Positions 1-11,502 of a DNA stretch of 64,000 bases are shown piece after piece. The notes under the pieces are model-generated. The model did not search any database, was not told the DNA's origin, and saw nothing but the letters and a program-made list of their open reading frames with translations. The first letter of the stretch is position 1; each line of letters starts with the position of its first letter. This DNA comes from Cryptomeria japonica (taxonomy: Eukaryota > Streptophyta > Pinopsida > Cupressales > Cupressaceae), in the NCBI RefSeq assembly GCF_030272615.1, contig NC_081413.1, positions 162,750,849 to 162,814,848 of the forward strand. The letters run 5' to 3'. The position numbers were made by a program, and so were the translations under genes.

Positions 1-1122
1 CCAAAGTGCTAGTGTTTTAGTAGGTGTTGACATCAATGAAAAAACCATACTAAAATACCAACAGCTACACTGATACTCGATGAGTCTACCTTTGTTGGTA
101 TTGGGGATCAAGGTAGCCAGTTTGATTGTCTTGCTGATGACCCGATGAGGTCATCTTCGGCAACCGGGTTGACAAGATGGAAGTTACGTTGATGGCCGAT
201 GGAGTCACCTTCGGTGATTGAAGTATCATCAGAGATCGGGATGACATTGTTGGGCTATGTCGATGGCTTGATAGAGTCGTTGTGGTGTCATCGGGAGATC
301 GGGTCTACCTGTTGAAGGCTATCCCGATGAGCCGATGGAGCTGACCTTTTTGGAGTTACATTAGTGTAGTCATCTACTGGTTCATTAAGAGATTGAAGCA
401 ATGCATTTGTGGTCTTTCTGATGGCTGATGGAGTAGAGACTGACTGTGGGTGTGCACTCAAACCAAAGTCCAAAAGGTGAACACTTGGACATTGAAGATG
501 GCCTTGTTGGTGTATATGAATATGAATTGACCTGACTTCCTAGTGCATGTGGGATTTTGTGTTTCTCATGAATGCAGACTGACACAGACAATTAGATGTC
601 TAACCGATTGGTGAAAACTGACAGTTGAACGATCGACATGGAAGATGTAATTAGAGTAGCCAGAGGAAACCAAAACAGAATGTTGGTTAGGTGGATGGAT
701 GTTGCTAAATGATAGACTGTTGGACTCTATAACAGTTGTGCTTAACCGATACGTTGTAATCAATGGCCGATATATATGTTGCTAGAGATGTAACTAGAAG
801 TAAGAGAGCTTATTGTGTGATGTATGGTGTGGAGTCCTGTATGTTGGAAGCTTGAGTATTCTGCATAGGTGATGACTATGATTTGAACATAGATTCTGAG
901 AGAAAATGTTTGTGAAGAGGATCTATAACTTTATTGTAACCTTTTGTTAATTGTGAATAAAGTGATCTCTCTTTGGTGGTGGGTTTTTTACCCATAAGGA
1001 TTTTCCCACGTAAATTAGGTGTTAACTCTCTGTTGTGTTTTCTATGTGATTAGTTTTTCATTAGTCTATGCAAATCTTAATGTTTTGCAAAAGAATTAAA
1101 GACATACTTGCTTGATTCCCTT
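1..1122 (+). mobile_element. 3' part of a plus-strand LTR (start outside the window)
   Basis: No coding frame is supported. Near the right end the sequence carries TTTTCCCACGTAAATTAGG followed by a T-rich stretch, the arrangement seen near the end of several other plus-strand LTRs here (for example near 26235 and 35160). It runs into a diverged primer-site-like stretch at 1128-1143. The left end is cut by the window and no second LTR is visible, so the element type is unknown. It is not the 3' LTR of copy 2, because the orientation is opposite and the C-rich motif is absent. Confidence 0.45.
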
Positions 1123-1127
1123 TAGAA

Positions 1128-1143
1128 TTGGTGTTAGGAGAGC
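1128..1143 (+). other. Diverged tRNA-Met primer-binding-like site
   Basis: TTGGTGTTAGGAGAGC resembles the initiator-tRNA-Met primer site TTGGTATCAGAGC seen at 18580 and 53634, with substitutions and a small insertion. It lies directly after LTR-like sequence. It is weak on its own and rests on position. Confidence 0.3.
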
Positions 1144-1149
1144 ATTTTC

Positions 1150-2820
1150 TGCACTATGCTTTCCTTACATCAAGAGCTAAAATTTGAGCTTCTAATAATA
1201 AAGTCTCCCCATCAATAGATGTAGTTAAAGAATTGGAACCATCAAAAGAATCCACTATACCTACAATTTTGCCTTGAGAATCTTTAATGCCTTTATCTAT
1301 ATCTATAGTTAGTAATCTGGTGTTATAGCATACTCTATATATATTTTTACATTGCCTTAAAGAATTATTAGTTAATTTTAGTTTGTCAGTAATCTATTTC
1401 TTTCCTGATTCTATCAATTGATCAAAAGTGTCTTTCTTAGCTTGAGTGAATTTTTCCAATGCCTGTCGGTTAGATATTTGCTACAATGATTAAAAATCCT
1501 TAGAGATGTGCTCAATAATTATTTTGAGTTTTCTGGATGGGCTTTCTCCTTTGTCAAACTGGCACTCCGAGACAAGTTTGTGCAAAATGAGAATTGACTG
1601 ATCAATTATTCCCTTATCCAATGACCCTTCTTTCATCATCATTTAAGCATCAATCATCATGAGCTCAGTAGAACTCATCTCAGTTATGCTCTTCTGCTCT
1701 ACCTGGGAGGTGTCAATTGACAAAAAAGATGTGTTGGCTACCAAATTCATCTCCCTTTTTCTTTGATGGTTTATTATCTTTAATAACATCCTCTTTTGCA
1801 TTGGTGGATTCACCACTTGGTACAGTATTTGTTACTACCAGTATATGTACATTATCTACTTTTTCTGATATCTCCTCTTTGTCCTGTACAATTGATTATG
1901 TTGGGGGCTCTACATCCAGTTCCTTAGTATCTTTCAAAATTGTGGGAGGGGCACCCACTACACCTTTGCCTTTCTCTTCAGCCAGGATGTTAGTAGTGTC
2001 AATCTTAGTATTAGCTTTAGGTGAAGAGAAGAAACCAAGGTTGTCAACAAAGAATTGTACCCATGCCTTGTGAGTTTCACTAATTATTTCACTAACCCTA
2101 CCTCCCATAAGGCTAATTATCCTATGCTTTCTACGGAAAATTGTTCTATTTGCAACTTCAAGGGTCATATCCAACTCTTTTGGAGTAATTGAACCACAAG
2201 TAGTTAATAACTCTTGAATTTTTATGTGTTGATCCTCCTCTATAACATATAATCTCCTGACATCTAGATTACTATACAATTGTGTCAGTATTTGCTTTTC
2301 AATATCTAATAAAGCCTTATTAAATATATCTAGGTCTAACAAAACTGCTTCCTCAATTTCTTTCTGCTCATCATCATCTAAGTGTTCTTAAAAGTATTGT
2401 ATATTTTCCATTAGTTTTGCACAAGTCTTAGGAGGGATTATAGATATATTAGCGATTTCAATAGCAAGGTCTATGTCTTCCTTCTTCTTTCTTCTGCCAG
2501 TATTGGATGGTGCAGAAGGTGCAGGTGATGTTTCCTTTGGAGCTCTTTTCTTTGCAGGTTTACTGGTCAGTACCTTGATTGTGACCTTTCTTACTGGTTG
2601 CTTCCTTGCCTCCTCCTTAGGCTCCTCACCTTTCTTTCTCAATACCCTCTTGAATGCTAGAGGAGTGTCATCTTTAGTTCTAGAGTCTGATGGAATAGGT
2701 TCAATAAAGATTTCAGGCTCTTTCCTCTTCCTTCCTTTTGCCGGAACAACTTCCATTAAGGCCTTGATGCCTTGGGATATTTTTTCAACAAATTTTTTGG
2801 CCTTACCTTTTTGTTTCCAA
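1150..2820 (-). pseudogene. Copy 2, ORF2 C-terminal part (unrecognised retroelement protein)
   Basis: This is the left half of the second ORF of the minus-strand non-autonomous LTR element whose 5' end is at 13 kb. Reading leftwards from 2820 the protein starts with a Lys/Arg/Pro-rich segment (AKKFVEK..KALMEV, then basic repeats). Next comes a block that aligns with copy 1 near 22.2-22.5 kb: DEQKEIEEAV with DEKRQIEEVV, and RRKHRIISLMGGRV..HKAWVQFF with VKKRAFKLMNGLYL..KEKW*EIF. The frame is constant from 2820 to about 1896. Further left there are stops and at least one frameshift near 1730. No known catalytic motif is visible. At 2820 it joins in frame to a gypsy integrase. The left boundary is approximate. 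Confidence 0.6.
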
Positions 2821-3766
2821 AAATGACCCAAAAACTTAGCATCTCTATCAGATACAATATTGGATGGTAACCCATGAATTCTTACAACTTCCTTAAAGAA
2901 AAGAAAAGCATTGTGACTAGCATCATTAATAGTTTTGCAAGGTATGAAATGTGCCATTTTATTGAATTTGTCAACAACCACAAAAATACTATCACACCCT
3001 ACTTTAGTTCTGAGCAAACCTACCACAAAATCCATACTGATGCAATCCCAAAGCCTAGAAGGTATGGGAAGAGGTTGATACAAACCAGCGTTAGTGCTAG
3101 TACCCTTGGCTTTCTAACATACCATGCATTGCTCAACATATTTCCTGACATCTGCCTGCATCTTAGGCCAAAAATAGTGCCTCTGAACCAATTCCAAAGT
3201 CTTATTATGACCAAAGTGACCACTCAAGCAACCATTGTGTTTTTCCTGTATCAGATTCTCCCTCATTGAACCTTTTGGCACACACAGCTATCCATTCTGC
3301 AAAGTATAGTCAGCATATTCACTATGAAAAGTATTCTGAAAATCTTGACAAACCTTGTAAATATCAGCAAAATCAGAATCATGTGGATATAAATCCTTAA
3401 AACATTCTATACCAATACTTCTAATCTAAATTTCTTGAACAGTAAGTAACCTCCTACTCAATGCATTAGCTACTTTATTGCACTGTCCTTTCTTATGCTT
3501 CAAAGTAAAGGTATATGCTTGCAAAGACTCTACCCATTTAACATGTCTGTGACTAAGCTTATCCTATGAATTGAGAAAACTAAGTTCCTGGTTGTCAGTG
3601 TAAACCACAAATTCTTTAGGAAGAAGATAATGCCTCCATTTGCTAAGTGCCTGAACCAAAGCATACATTTCAAGATCATATGAAGAATATTTCTTCTTAG
3701 CATCATTAAGCTTTTCACTGAAAAATGCAACAGGTCTATTATCCTGACTCAAAACAGCACCAATAG
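2820..3766 (-). pseudogene. pol: Gypsy pol: RNase H (C-terminal part) and integrase, truncated
   Basis: This continues the polyprotein after the insertion at 3772-5310. It begins with the RNase H stretch IAIGAVLSQDNRPVAFFSEK, then YSSYDLEMYALVQALSKWRH and VVYTDNQELSF. The integrase follows with its HHCC zinc region (GHFGHNKTLELVQRHYFWPK ... CMVC). The catalytic core is next, with the first Asp in SMDFVVGLL and the second in [13 protein letters not shown]. The third acidic residue (Glu) and the C-terminal domain are absent because the sequence switches to copy 2 ORF2 at about 2820. Four in-frame stops are present, all TAG. Removing the insertion plus one CAATG restores the frame with the upstream part. 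Confidence 0.85.
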
Positions 3767-3771
3767 CAATG

Positions 3772-5310
3772 TGATGTAGGGGCATCTACACATCAACCAC
3801 CAAGTGATCTTGAGGAGAAAACATAGGTGAAGGAGTTTAGTAGGATTTATATCTTATTTGCATATTTGATGTTTTTCTTTATTGTAATAATCATACCCTA
3901 CCTTGTAAGCCAATACCTTAGGTAGGTGTGTTATAAACCACCTTGGGTATATGGAATTTGGGGTTATTCATGCCTTGAAGGAATTTTTAGTGCATTTGAA
4001 GAGTTTTAAGTGTCTTAGGGGTCAATTAGTGTCTTGGTGTGTTTAGGAGGACAAAATGTCAAAAATTGTCAAAAGTTGTCAAGCAACTATGACAACTTTT
4101 AACCCAAATTTGTAACTTCCTCCAAACCACCATGTTGGTTTCAAAAATAAGTTGATAACTATTGTAAGATTCATAAAAGGTTGAAATACAACCTTTGGCA
4201 GGGTTGTTGAATGTGGAAGGTAAAAGTTGGTATTCAAAAACTCAATAAAACTGTGATTTTTCTTGCAATTTGCTGCTATTTTCCATTTTCTGTATAGTAC
4301 GGATTTCTTGGAAGCATAAAACTAGTGGGATCTTTTAGATAATTTAATCACCTTTAAAATGAGTCTAATATTAGGTCTTGATTCATTATGGAGGTGGAGA
4401 TATCTGTATTTTACTGGAAGTAACCCGGATTTGACAGTTTTGCCTAGGTTTTGAAGGAAAAATGAAGTTTTCTTGCTGATACCTCATTGGTTTTGAATGG
4501 CCTTTGGGGTGAAGTAAGGTAAGACCATGTACATTAATATTTTCATGGAATTTTTCAGGAAATAAGCAGGTAAAGGTGAGGGTTTGCTGTGTTAGGGTGG
4601 ACATCTCTATGTGGCCACCTAGTCTCATTGTGCAACCGGTTCCATGAATGGAGTTAGAAGTGTAACCAGGGTCTGAAACTTGGTGATTTATGTTATTTCC
4701 ATGCCCTCTACATGTTAAAAGTATTAATTTGTTGGGGCAGCACTTTTATAGCACACTTCCTTTGTTAGGGTGGCCTAATTAGGGCTATTTGGCCTAGGAG
4801 TGAAATTGGGTTTATAACCCTTAGACAATGGATCTGCCCAAACCCTTTTGGAATCCTTTGGAAATAAATTAAATTAAACAAAATCAACTCTTATTTTTAG
4901 AGGTCATTTGGGAAATTAGGAAGAAATCTTAATTTTTCAGTCTGGCTGGGCTACTAGGCATGACAGTCCCATTTATAGCAGCAGCACTAAACTTTGTTAG
5001 TGACTCCATTCCAATGGTTGGATAGTGGTTTATTGGCTTAGGGGATGGTATAACAAAGCCCTAGAAGTCATATTTACCTTGGGAAGAGTCTCAACCCTTG
5101 TTGGGTGGTGTGGCCCTAAAGAGTCTTGGATGATCATTGGAGAAGGGTGTCGGGTTTGAGCATTGTCAAAGATGATTAAGAGAAGAAATGGTATGTAACC
5201 AAAGAAACCTAGTCTAAACCACCCCTTATAGTCTTGGTATGATTTTTGGAGTCCTTATTTGTATCCCAAGTGGAAGGGATTATCTCGGTGGTCACAAGGG
5301 CTCTGCATCA
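3772..5310 (+). mobile_element. Solo-LTR-like insertion with CAATG target duplication
   Basis: The insert starts TGATGTAGG and ends CTGCATCA, so it has the TG...CA ends of an LTR. It is flanked by CAATG at 3767-3771 and 5311-5315. Deleting it with one CAATG rejoins the gypsy RNase H coding sequence in frame. It contains no long ORF. Near 4054-4115 it has TTGTCAAAAGTTGTCAAG and nearby related repeats, a motif also found in the gypsy LTR at 10.2 kb (other strand) and in the LTR at 58.9 kb. I call it a solo LTR of a related family. Orientation is set by that shared motif. Confidence 0.75.
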
Positions 5311-5315
5311 CAATG

Positions 5316-6889
5316 TTACTTGCATCACACTCTAAGGTAAACAATTTGTCAAAACTATGTAGAATCAACACTAGTTGAGTAGCAACTCTGACTTTCAACA
5401 ATTCAAATCCCTTGTTGGCTGCTTCTATCCATTGAAATTTCACTTTCACACCACCCTTAATGGTTTCCAACATAGGTGCACATATTTCACTGAAACCTCT
5501 AATAAATTCCCTATAAAATTGAGCAAGTCCATGAAAACTCCTGACATCACTAGCATTCTTAGGGGTTTGCCAATTAACTATGGCTTCTACCTTACTTGGA
5601 TCCATCTTCAAATCACCCTCTGAAACAATAAAACCCAAATAGACCAGCTCTTGCTTAAGGAAATCACATTTAGCTAGATTGATAGTAAGTTGTTCATCAT
5701 TCAATCTTTGTAAGACAATCTGCAAATGTTGGAGGTGTTCTTCCTTGGTTTTACTGAAAATTAAGATGTCATCAAGGTACACAACTACAAACCTGCCTAT
5801 GAAGTCATGTAACACCTCATTCATCAATCTCATAAATGTACTGGGCACATTTGTTAACCCAAATGGCATGACTAGGCATTCATACAACCCCTCATTTGTC
5901 TTGAAAGCTGTTTTCCATTCATCCCCCTCTTTGATGTGGATTTGATGATAACCAATTTGTAGGTCTATCTTACTAAAATATTTTGCTCCCCCTAAACAAT
6001 CCATAAGATCTTCTATCCTAGGGATGGGGAATCTATACCTGATTGTGATCCTGTTTATTGCTCTTGAATCTGTACAAAGTCTCCAAGCCCCACCTTTCTT
6101 CGGTGCTAATACTATGGATACTGCACATGGACTAATACTTTTTCTAATCAATCCTTGGTCTAAGAGCTCTTGGATTTGTCTTGCCACTTCCTGATTTTGT
6201 TCAGGTGTCATTTTGTAAGTAGCTTTGTTTGGTAAGGATGCACCTGGGATGAAGTCTATCTGGTGGCTAATGGCTCTCTGAGGAGGTAGAGAGGTTGGTT
6301 GGCCATCATTAATGATTGACTTAAACTGATCTAGAAGTTGCTGCACCTCATATGGGATTTCTACCTTCTTTTCTTTCTTTTCATCAACTGGTTTAGTTAC
6401 CAATGCAAAACCTATGCCATCACCTTCTTTTAGGGTATGAATGAACTCCTTTTCACCAACTAACAAAGTGCTAGGAACTTGTGGTTTGCTGCCCTCACTT
6501 TCTTCATTAAGGGACTGAATTTTATAGTTGATACCATTCTTGAAAAATGAGTATGAGTTCTTTTCACCATCATATTGTGCTTTCCTGTCAAATTGCCAAG
6601 GTCTTCCTAAAAGCAAATGACAAGCATCCATAGGTAGTATATCACACAAAATCTTATCTTGGTACTCACCTATGTTAAACTCTACCCATGTTTGTTCACT
6701 TACCAATACATGCTACCCTTTTTTCAACCATGTGACCTTGTAGGGCTCATTGTGCTATATTCTAGGTAGGTGAAGTTTTGTAGTAGCTTCTTTTGATATG
6801 ATGTTGTCAGTTGATCCTGAGTCAATGATAACTTTGCACACATTTCCTTGGATCTTACATTTGATCCTGAAAAGAGCTTTCCTTTAAGA
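5316..6889 (-). pseudogene. pol: Gypsy pol: protease, reverse transcriptase, start of RNase H
   Basis: The aspartic protease site is IIDSGSTDN, just right of 6800. After a spacer come LLLGRPWQFDRKAQYDG and the reverse transcriptase: YRFPIPRIEDLMDCL, FSKIDLQIGYHQI with the first catalytic Asp, MPFGLTNVPSTFMRLMNEVL, and VVYLDDILIFSKT with the YLDD box. The thumb and connection (VYLGFIVSEG ... FHGLAQFYREFI) follow, and then RNase H opens with FTLECDASNIV and is cut by the insertion. Catalytic residues of the reverse transcriptase appear intact. Two TAG stops lie between protease and reverse transcriptase, and none occur inside reverse transcriptase. The frame is shared with gag. Confidence 0.9.
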
Positions 6890-8086
6890 CATATCTTTCT
6901 GAGATGGATCTTTCATGAGGATCCTCCTAATCATGAGGTTTTCCCCTTCTTCTGATGGTAGACACCTTTGATTTGGTGTGGTTTCCTCTTGCACAAAATG
7001 GACTCTCTTATCACCTCCTTGAGATGAACTTGGCTTCTTTCGGCATCTAGATGCTAGATGGCCTAGTTTCTGATAGTTATAACACTTCATGGTGGAGAAG
7101 TATGAACCTCTTCCAAGTCCATTAGATCTACCCCTTCCTAGGTTGCCTGATCCCCTACCCCTATAGTTGGGTTTGCTCTAAGAATCCCCGCCTTGCTCAA
7201 TAAGCTTAGACTCTCCATGGGACCTATGATCTGTGTTTCTTCCCCCAAAACTACCTCTATGACTACCTCTACCATTCTATTCTTGTTTCTTCTTGTTTCT
7301 CTCTTCTACCTTCAGTGCTAGTTGATAACACTTCTGTAATGTGTTGGGACACCATAGGCTTAACTCTTCCTGAATATTCCATCTTAACCCATTGAGATAC
7401 CTAGCTACTCTGACATTTTCATCTTCTTGTACCTTAGATCTAAGGCATAGTTTTTGGAATTCTTCAGTATAACTACTGACATCTAGGCCTTTATGTCTCA
7501 AGTTTTGTCTCTTCCTATGTAACTAGATTTCATAATCTTCGGGAATGTAGGTGTCTTTGATTTTAGTTACCATTGTCTTCCAAATGGCTATGGGTTTCTT
7601 TCTCTCTTTCACCCTTTCCTCTTGGATGAACTTCCACCAAGTTAAGGCTGCCCCTCTCATTCTGGATTTGGCTACGTTCACTTTCTGTGCTTTAGTAATT
7701 CCATCACATTCAAAGTGATTCTCTAGACCCTCTATCCACTCCATTAGTGCTTCTGGTTCCATCTTGCCACTGAAAAGGGACACTCCATCTAGGGCCTTTC
7801 CAGTCAAAGCTTTCAAAGCTTGTAAAAAGATTTCTTGTTCTCTATCCAAGATTGGATCTGGTTCTGGGACTTCTTCCTCTAAGGTTTCCTTCTTATCTTT
7901 GGCATTTTCTACTCTCTCACTGACTTCTTCAGTCTTGACTTCTACTTGGTTCAACTTTTTTTCAAGTTGTTGTAATCTTTCCCTAAGGAGTCTATTTTCT
8001 TCAACCTGATCCTCCATCCTCTTTGCTAACTCTACATTGGTCACCATGTTGTTGGTGTTGTCTCCCACTGACTCACTACCTAACAT
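6890..8086 (-). pseudogene. gag: Gypsy gag with degenerate zinc knuckle
   Basis: It begins with an ATG at 8086, 30 bases past the primer site. Residues of about 15-70 form a charged coiled coil (ERLQQLEKKLNQVEVK). A retrotransposon gag core follows: GVSLFSGKMEPEALMEWIEG, ALTWWKFIQEE and, after a TAG stop, SSYTEEFQKLCLRSK with VARYLNGLRWNIQEELSL. A Gly/Arg-rich linker leads to one zinc knuckle, CYNYQKLGHLASRC. There the second Cys of the usual C-x2-C is Tyr, so this copy should not bind zinc normally. Gag is in the same frame as pol, separated by stops only. Of four stops here three are TAG and one is TAA. Confidence 0.85.
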
Positions 8087-8115
8087 GTGCTAATCTCTCA
8101 ACCCAAATCTGAATT

Positions 8116-8128
8116 GGCTCTGATACCA
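8116..8128 (-). other. Gypsy primer-binding site (tRNA-Met type)
   Basis: On the minus strand this reads TGGTATCAGAGCC, the complement of the 3' end of plant initiator tRNA-Met. It lies three bases inside the 5' LTR end (CCTCCTCATCA then TAG). This fixes the LTR boundary at 8132. Confidence 0.85.
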
Positions 8129-8131
8129 CTA

Positions 8132-10588
8132 TGATGAGGAGGTAAAGTAGAAGTTGGTCTTGTTTTGAGGTTGGTGGGCTTTTGTTCTCAATGTGCTTCC
8201 CAAATCAATCCCTAGGCACAAATGGGATTCTTCTAAACCTTTCTCCTATCTCCTCCTCTCTATTCAACACTACTTGCACCCTATTGTATTGTACATCGCT
8301 CCTCCTTATCTTCCTTTCTAAGGCATTCAAATCTAAAATGAGGCCATCTTGTGTGTCACTAAAAATGAACAAGTTTGGTTGTCCAACTAGCTGAATCTCC
8401 TCTCTTCCAGGAATGGGCAACTGTTGGAGAACCATGGTTTATCTAACCTTGTTTGCACCTTTTAAGGATTTAAATCATATTAATGTGTTGACTAAGCATC
8501 TAAATAGGTCTACAAAGTTTGATGACCGTCCCTCACCTTTCAAGAGTGAAAATATCCAAGTTGGATGCAAAGAGCGTTGTTCTACTCAAGGCAACTTCTA
8601 GGTTCAAAAGGTCATCTTGATCAAATGACTTAATGCAATGATATGGAGTTTGTAGTAGGGTGTCTTAGGTCTTAACTTATCAGTTTTGATGATTTGAAAC
8701 AATCATTTACTTCTCCTTCCTTACCGATTTCATGAAATTGTCAAATTGGCCTCAAAAAGGCTACTAGGATTAGCCCTAGTTTTTAGTGAAAATTGTTCAC
8801 CCTGCTCAATTTGCTAAACTTCATGGAAAACCCTTGGAGATGTGGTCAATTGATGATGAAAGCTCAAGGATTTTTGCTATGGTAAGTACTATACGAACTG
8901 TTTGAGGACTGTCCCACAAAATAGGCATTTTTCAAGGGTTTTTGAGGGTTTTAGTGAGGGTTTGCAAATTAAAGGCCTTCTCCATGATACTAGACCTAAT
9001 TAAATGTTTCAAACCTTACTATGACATATACCAAACACTCCCAAGGATTGAAACCTCATCTTAGAATACTATCATTATGTCAAACAAATGCCATACTGCT
9101 GCTTTTACATAGAAATAACAGTCTAGAGGACTGAGACAACAATTTTTTTAGAACTGTTGTTCATTCACCGCCATCACTGCACTTTGACAGTATTAAGACT
9201 ATTACAACTTTCTTTCTTTGTTTTGTTTACTTCTTCACTTTGTTCCTGGCCTGCAAAAAGGTGTTAATGACAAGGTAAAACAATGCATATAGCCTCTCCA
9301 AAGATCTTGTAAGTTTGAACACTTAAAAGATGCCACAAAGCATGACAACATTATAAGACTATGACAAAGAATACACTTTTCTAGGATCCTTATTTAGGTC
9401 CTTTACAACCAAATTGTGTACCTTGTCTTCTTAACATTGAAAACACTTGTAAATACATTCCCATGATGCATAAAAAAGGAATCCATCATTCCATACTGTC
9501 CATTAGGAAGGTTGGCAATGAGGTTTTAACAATGAAATAGTGACACACTGTTTTACAATCTGATTACACCTTTGCTTCTTGCATCCAACCAAGTCATGAG
9601 AGAGACAAGGATGGTAAAATGCAATGATAACTCTTGCCAACTTAATTCTTCTTCAACATTTCAAAGTACAGTGCTATGAACAACAAAGTACCATTCAAAC
9701 AACTTTAAGAATACCCAAGCCAGGTTGATCACTTCACATACTTGCCATGGGTTTACAAACACTTGTGCATTGCTAGAAAAGGAAAATAGATGTATGATAC
9801 AGTATGTACAAAGGGTCCAACAAATTTCCTCAAAGCCATGGATGAATAGACTTTGAAGAAACTAGTTGGACCATGAATGATCTTCCATTGGAACCACAAA
9901 ACAATGCCTTCCTTAAGAGCACTTCAAAAAAAAATTGTTCCAAATCACTACTCAAACATCAAAGGAGATCACACCAATTAAAAATAGGAGTAGTACGGAC
10001 TCATGAAGCCATGGTATGGACTATACTCTCAAAAGTGCAGGAAACTAGTTAAAACTCACAAAAAACAAGAGCAAAACAAGTATTTCTTTTACTTTTCCAA
10101 CATGAACCACACATACAATGATGGGAACATGGTTTTTATACATGTGCCAGCTTATTGAAGCCTTTGTATAGACAGGTACAGGCTGGAACTAACCAAAACC
10201 ACCAAAAATCACTTTTTTGCACTTTTTGACAACTTTTGACAACTTTTGTTGCTCAAAAAGTTGCATTTTGACTCCTGGTGAATTGGCACTCAAACCAATG
10301 ACTCAACATCATTAGAAACACTAAATAAACATGCTCCAATGCCTTTCAAGGCTTTACAACATCAAAAATTCAAATGCTCATTACCCACAATTGACAATTT
10401 TTGGCCCACTAAGTAAAAAAACAACAATCTTGGAAACTCTTAAACAAACATGAGTTCCAAACCTTATTACACCACAAAACAAACCTATTAAACCTACTAG
10501 AAGCATAAAATAAACACACATTCTTAATTTGCAACAAAATGTTATACCTGCTAGGATTTGAGCATTCAGGTGCTCAGGTGCTCCTGCA
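8132..10588 (-). mobile_element. Gypsy 5' LTR, about 2.46 kb
   Basis: In element orientation it starts TGCAGGAGCACCTGAGC at 10588 and ends CCTCCTCATCA at 8132, next to the primer site. The start is supported by the LTR at 58568, which begins TGCAGGAGCACC as well, and by loss of alignment to copy 2 ORF2 just to the right. It contains TTGTCAAAAGTTGTCAAAAAG near 10.21-10.25 kb. No second LTR remains for comparison. A 76-codon open frame lies in its last part (see 8205-8435). Confidence 0.7.
8205..8435 (-). CDS. Small ORF inside the gypsy LTR (unrecognised)
   Basis: This 76-codon open frame has a protein-like composition: PIPGREEIQLVGQPNLFIF, then a charged helix (ALERKIRRSDVQYNRVQVVL) and REEEIGERFRRIPF. 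It lies in the last 300 bases of the 5' LTR, about 75 bases from the LTR end, upstream of the gag ATG. I do not recognise it. It could be a leader peptide, an exapted fragment captured by the LTR, or chance. No promoter or start context supports expression. Confidence 0.25.
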   Translation of the reverse strand: MVLQQLPIPGREEIQLVGQPNLFIFSDTQDGLILDLNALERKIRRSDVQYNRVQVVLNREEEIGERFRRIPFVPRD

Positions 10589-11502
10589 CCAAATGCCTTG
10601 AAATAACCCCAAACCTTATCATCTCACAGGCTTCCCAAGCTAGCAATGGATTGCTTCAATTGTGTGCCTACCGCAATGTCAAATGCCCACTGTCTCTTTC
10701 TAAAAATGGGAGTTTCATTAAGGAAAAATAGCATTAAGCTAACAATGAGATTCCCATACTAGAATAATTCCTTTTTCTCTCCTTTAATCTTTCCAAGGTT
10801 AATGATCAACTCATCTTTCATCCATCCACAAAGATCTATTTTCTCATTTTCCTTCATAATTTTATGTGCGACATATATGCAAGAGCTAGAAACAAATTTG
10901 AGACAGTTGGATTGAGTTACCTTATACCTAATGATCATGTTGGCAAATATGATGTCACAGTTAGTGATGGTGCTGACCCTCATCAATCACTGGTCTGAAG
11001 TTGCGCTGGTGAATTTGTTAACTTGATCATTTGAAATCTTTTTCTCTGGATGCTGACCAATCTATGGCAAACTGGTGATGGCCTTAATAGCCTCCTTTGT
11101 GATCTTATATGGTCTGTCCAGCCAAATGAACTCTTCAAGAACCCTGCTCAATACATATCAAATGATCTCATCTTTGAAGTTAGGGATATCAAGGATGCCA
11201 ATAAACCCTAGATCTTCAATGTGCTTATATTCAGCTTTGATCTTACCTGAGTAACCCATCGACTCATTCATGTACATATTCTTGATGTCACTAATACCCA
11301 GATCCTCAATGTGGCAATGAATATATGCTCTGAAATCTTCCACATAAATAACTCCTTCTAGAACACGTGAAAATGCACCAAGTGAATCAACCAAGGTGGC
11401 AATATGCAGGCATGGCTTGAAAATTGGCCTAGGAAGATCCTTAACCTCAAAAATAGTTGGATTTGCAATGAAAGTAGGTGTAGAGGATGATCCATCTTCC
11501 AT
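10589..11502 (-). pseudogene. Copy 2, ORF2 N-terminal part
   Basis: It starts at ATG 11502. It aligns with the first part of copy 1 ORF2 (20499 onwards): LGAFSRVLEGVIYVEDFRAY with KTAFSLISDRVLLVEDVKFF; IEDLGISDIKNMY with VEELGHVEIKDTY; KAEYKHIEDLG with DSKYEHIKIKG; EEFIWLDRPYKITKEAIKAI with DDFMWLEEKPFKITKEIIHL; and, near 10.7 kb, NLIVSLMLFF with GSLLVCMLFYF. Stops interrupt it (for example near 11010-11070). The alignment ends near YFKAFG, where the gypsy LTR begins. The continuation is at 2820-1150. Function is unknown, and the layout is the same as copy 1. Confidence 0.75.

Larger units (their letters stand above)
2820..10588 (-). mobile_element. Ty3/gypsy retrotransposon, 3' end deleted, inserted in copy 2 ORF2
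   Basis: Order on the minus strand is 5' LTR (10588-8132), tRNA-Met primer site (8128-8116), gag, protease, reverse transcriptase, RNase H and integrase. This is the Ty3/gypsy order, with integrase last. Integrase stops abruptly at about 2820, and the rest of integrase, the 3' UTR and the 3' LTR are missing. ORF2 of copy 2 lies on both sides, in the same orientation, so the gypsy element inserted there and later lost its 3' end together with some host sequence. A 1.54-kb LTR-like insertion splits the RNase H region. No target duplication can be tested because the left end is deleted. Confidence 0.8.

Noticed and set aside
1-1122. Left LTR as partner of the 3' LTR at 14812-16048
   Set aside because: Orientation fits, but the sequences are not alike along their length and the C-run signature is absent, so they are different elements.
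1190-1280. GIVDSFDGSNSL on the minus strand as a phosphatase-like active site
   Set aside because: It is short, lies in the frame continuing copy 2 ORF2, and has no supporting domain around it.
1717-2073. Plus-strand open frame of 118 codons
   Set aside because: It is the antisense of the copy 2 ORF2 fragment, which aligns with copy 1. The plus frame has no protein-like features.
2473-2826. Plus-strand hydrophobic frame of 117 codons
   Set aside because: Antisense of the Lys/Arg-rich part of ORF2. AAG/AGG codons read backwards give Leu/Phe runs that mimic a membrane protein.
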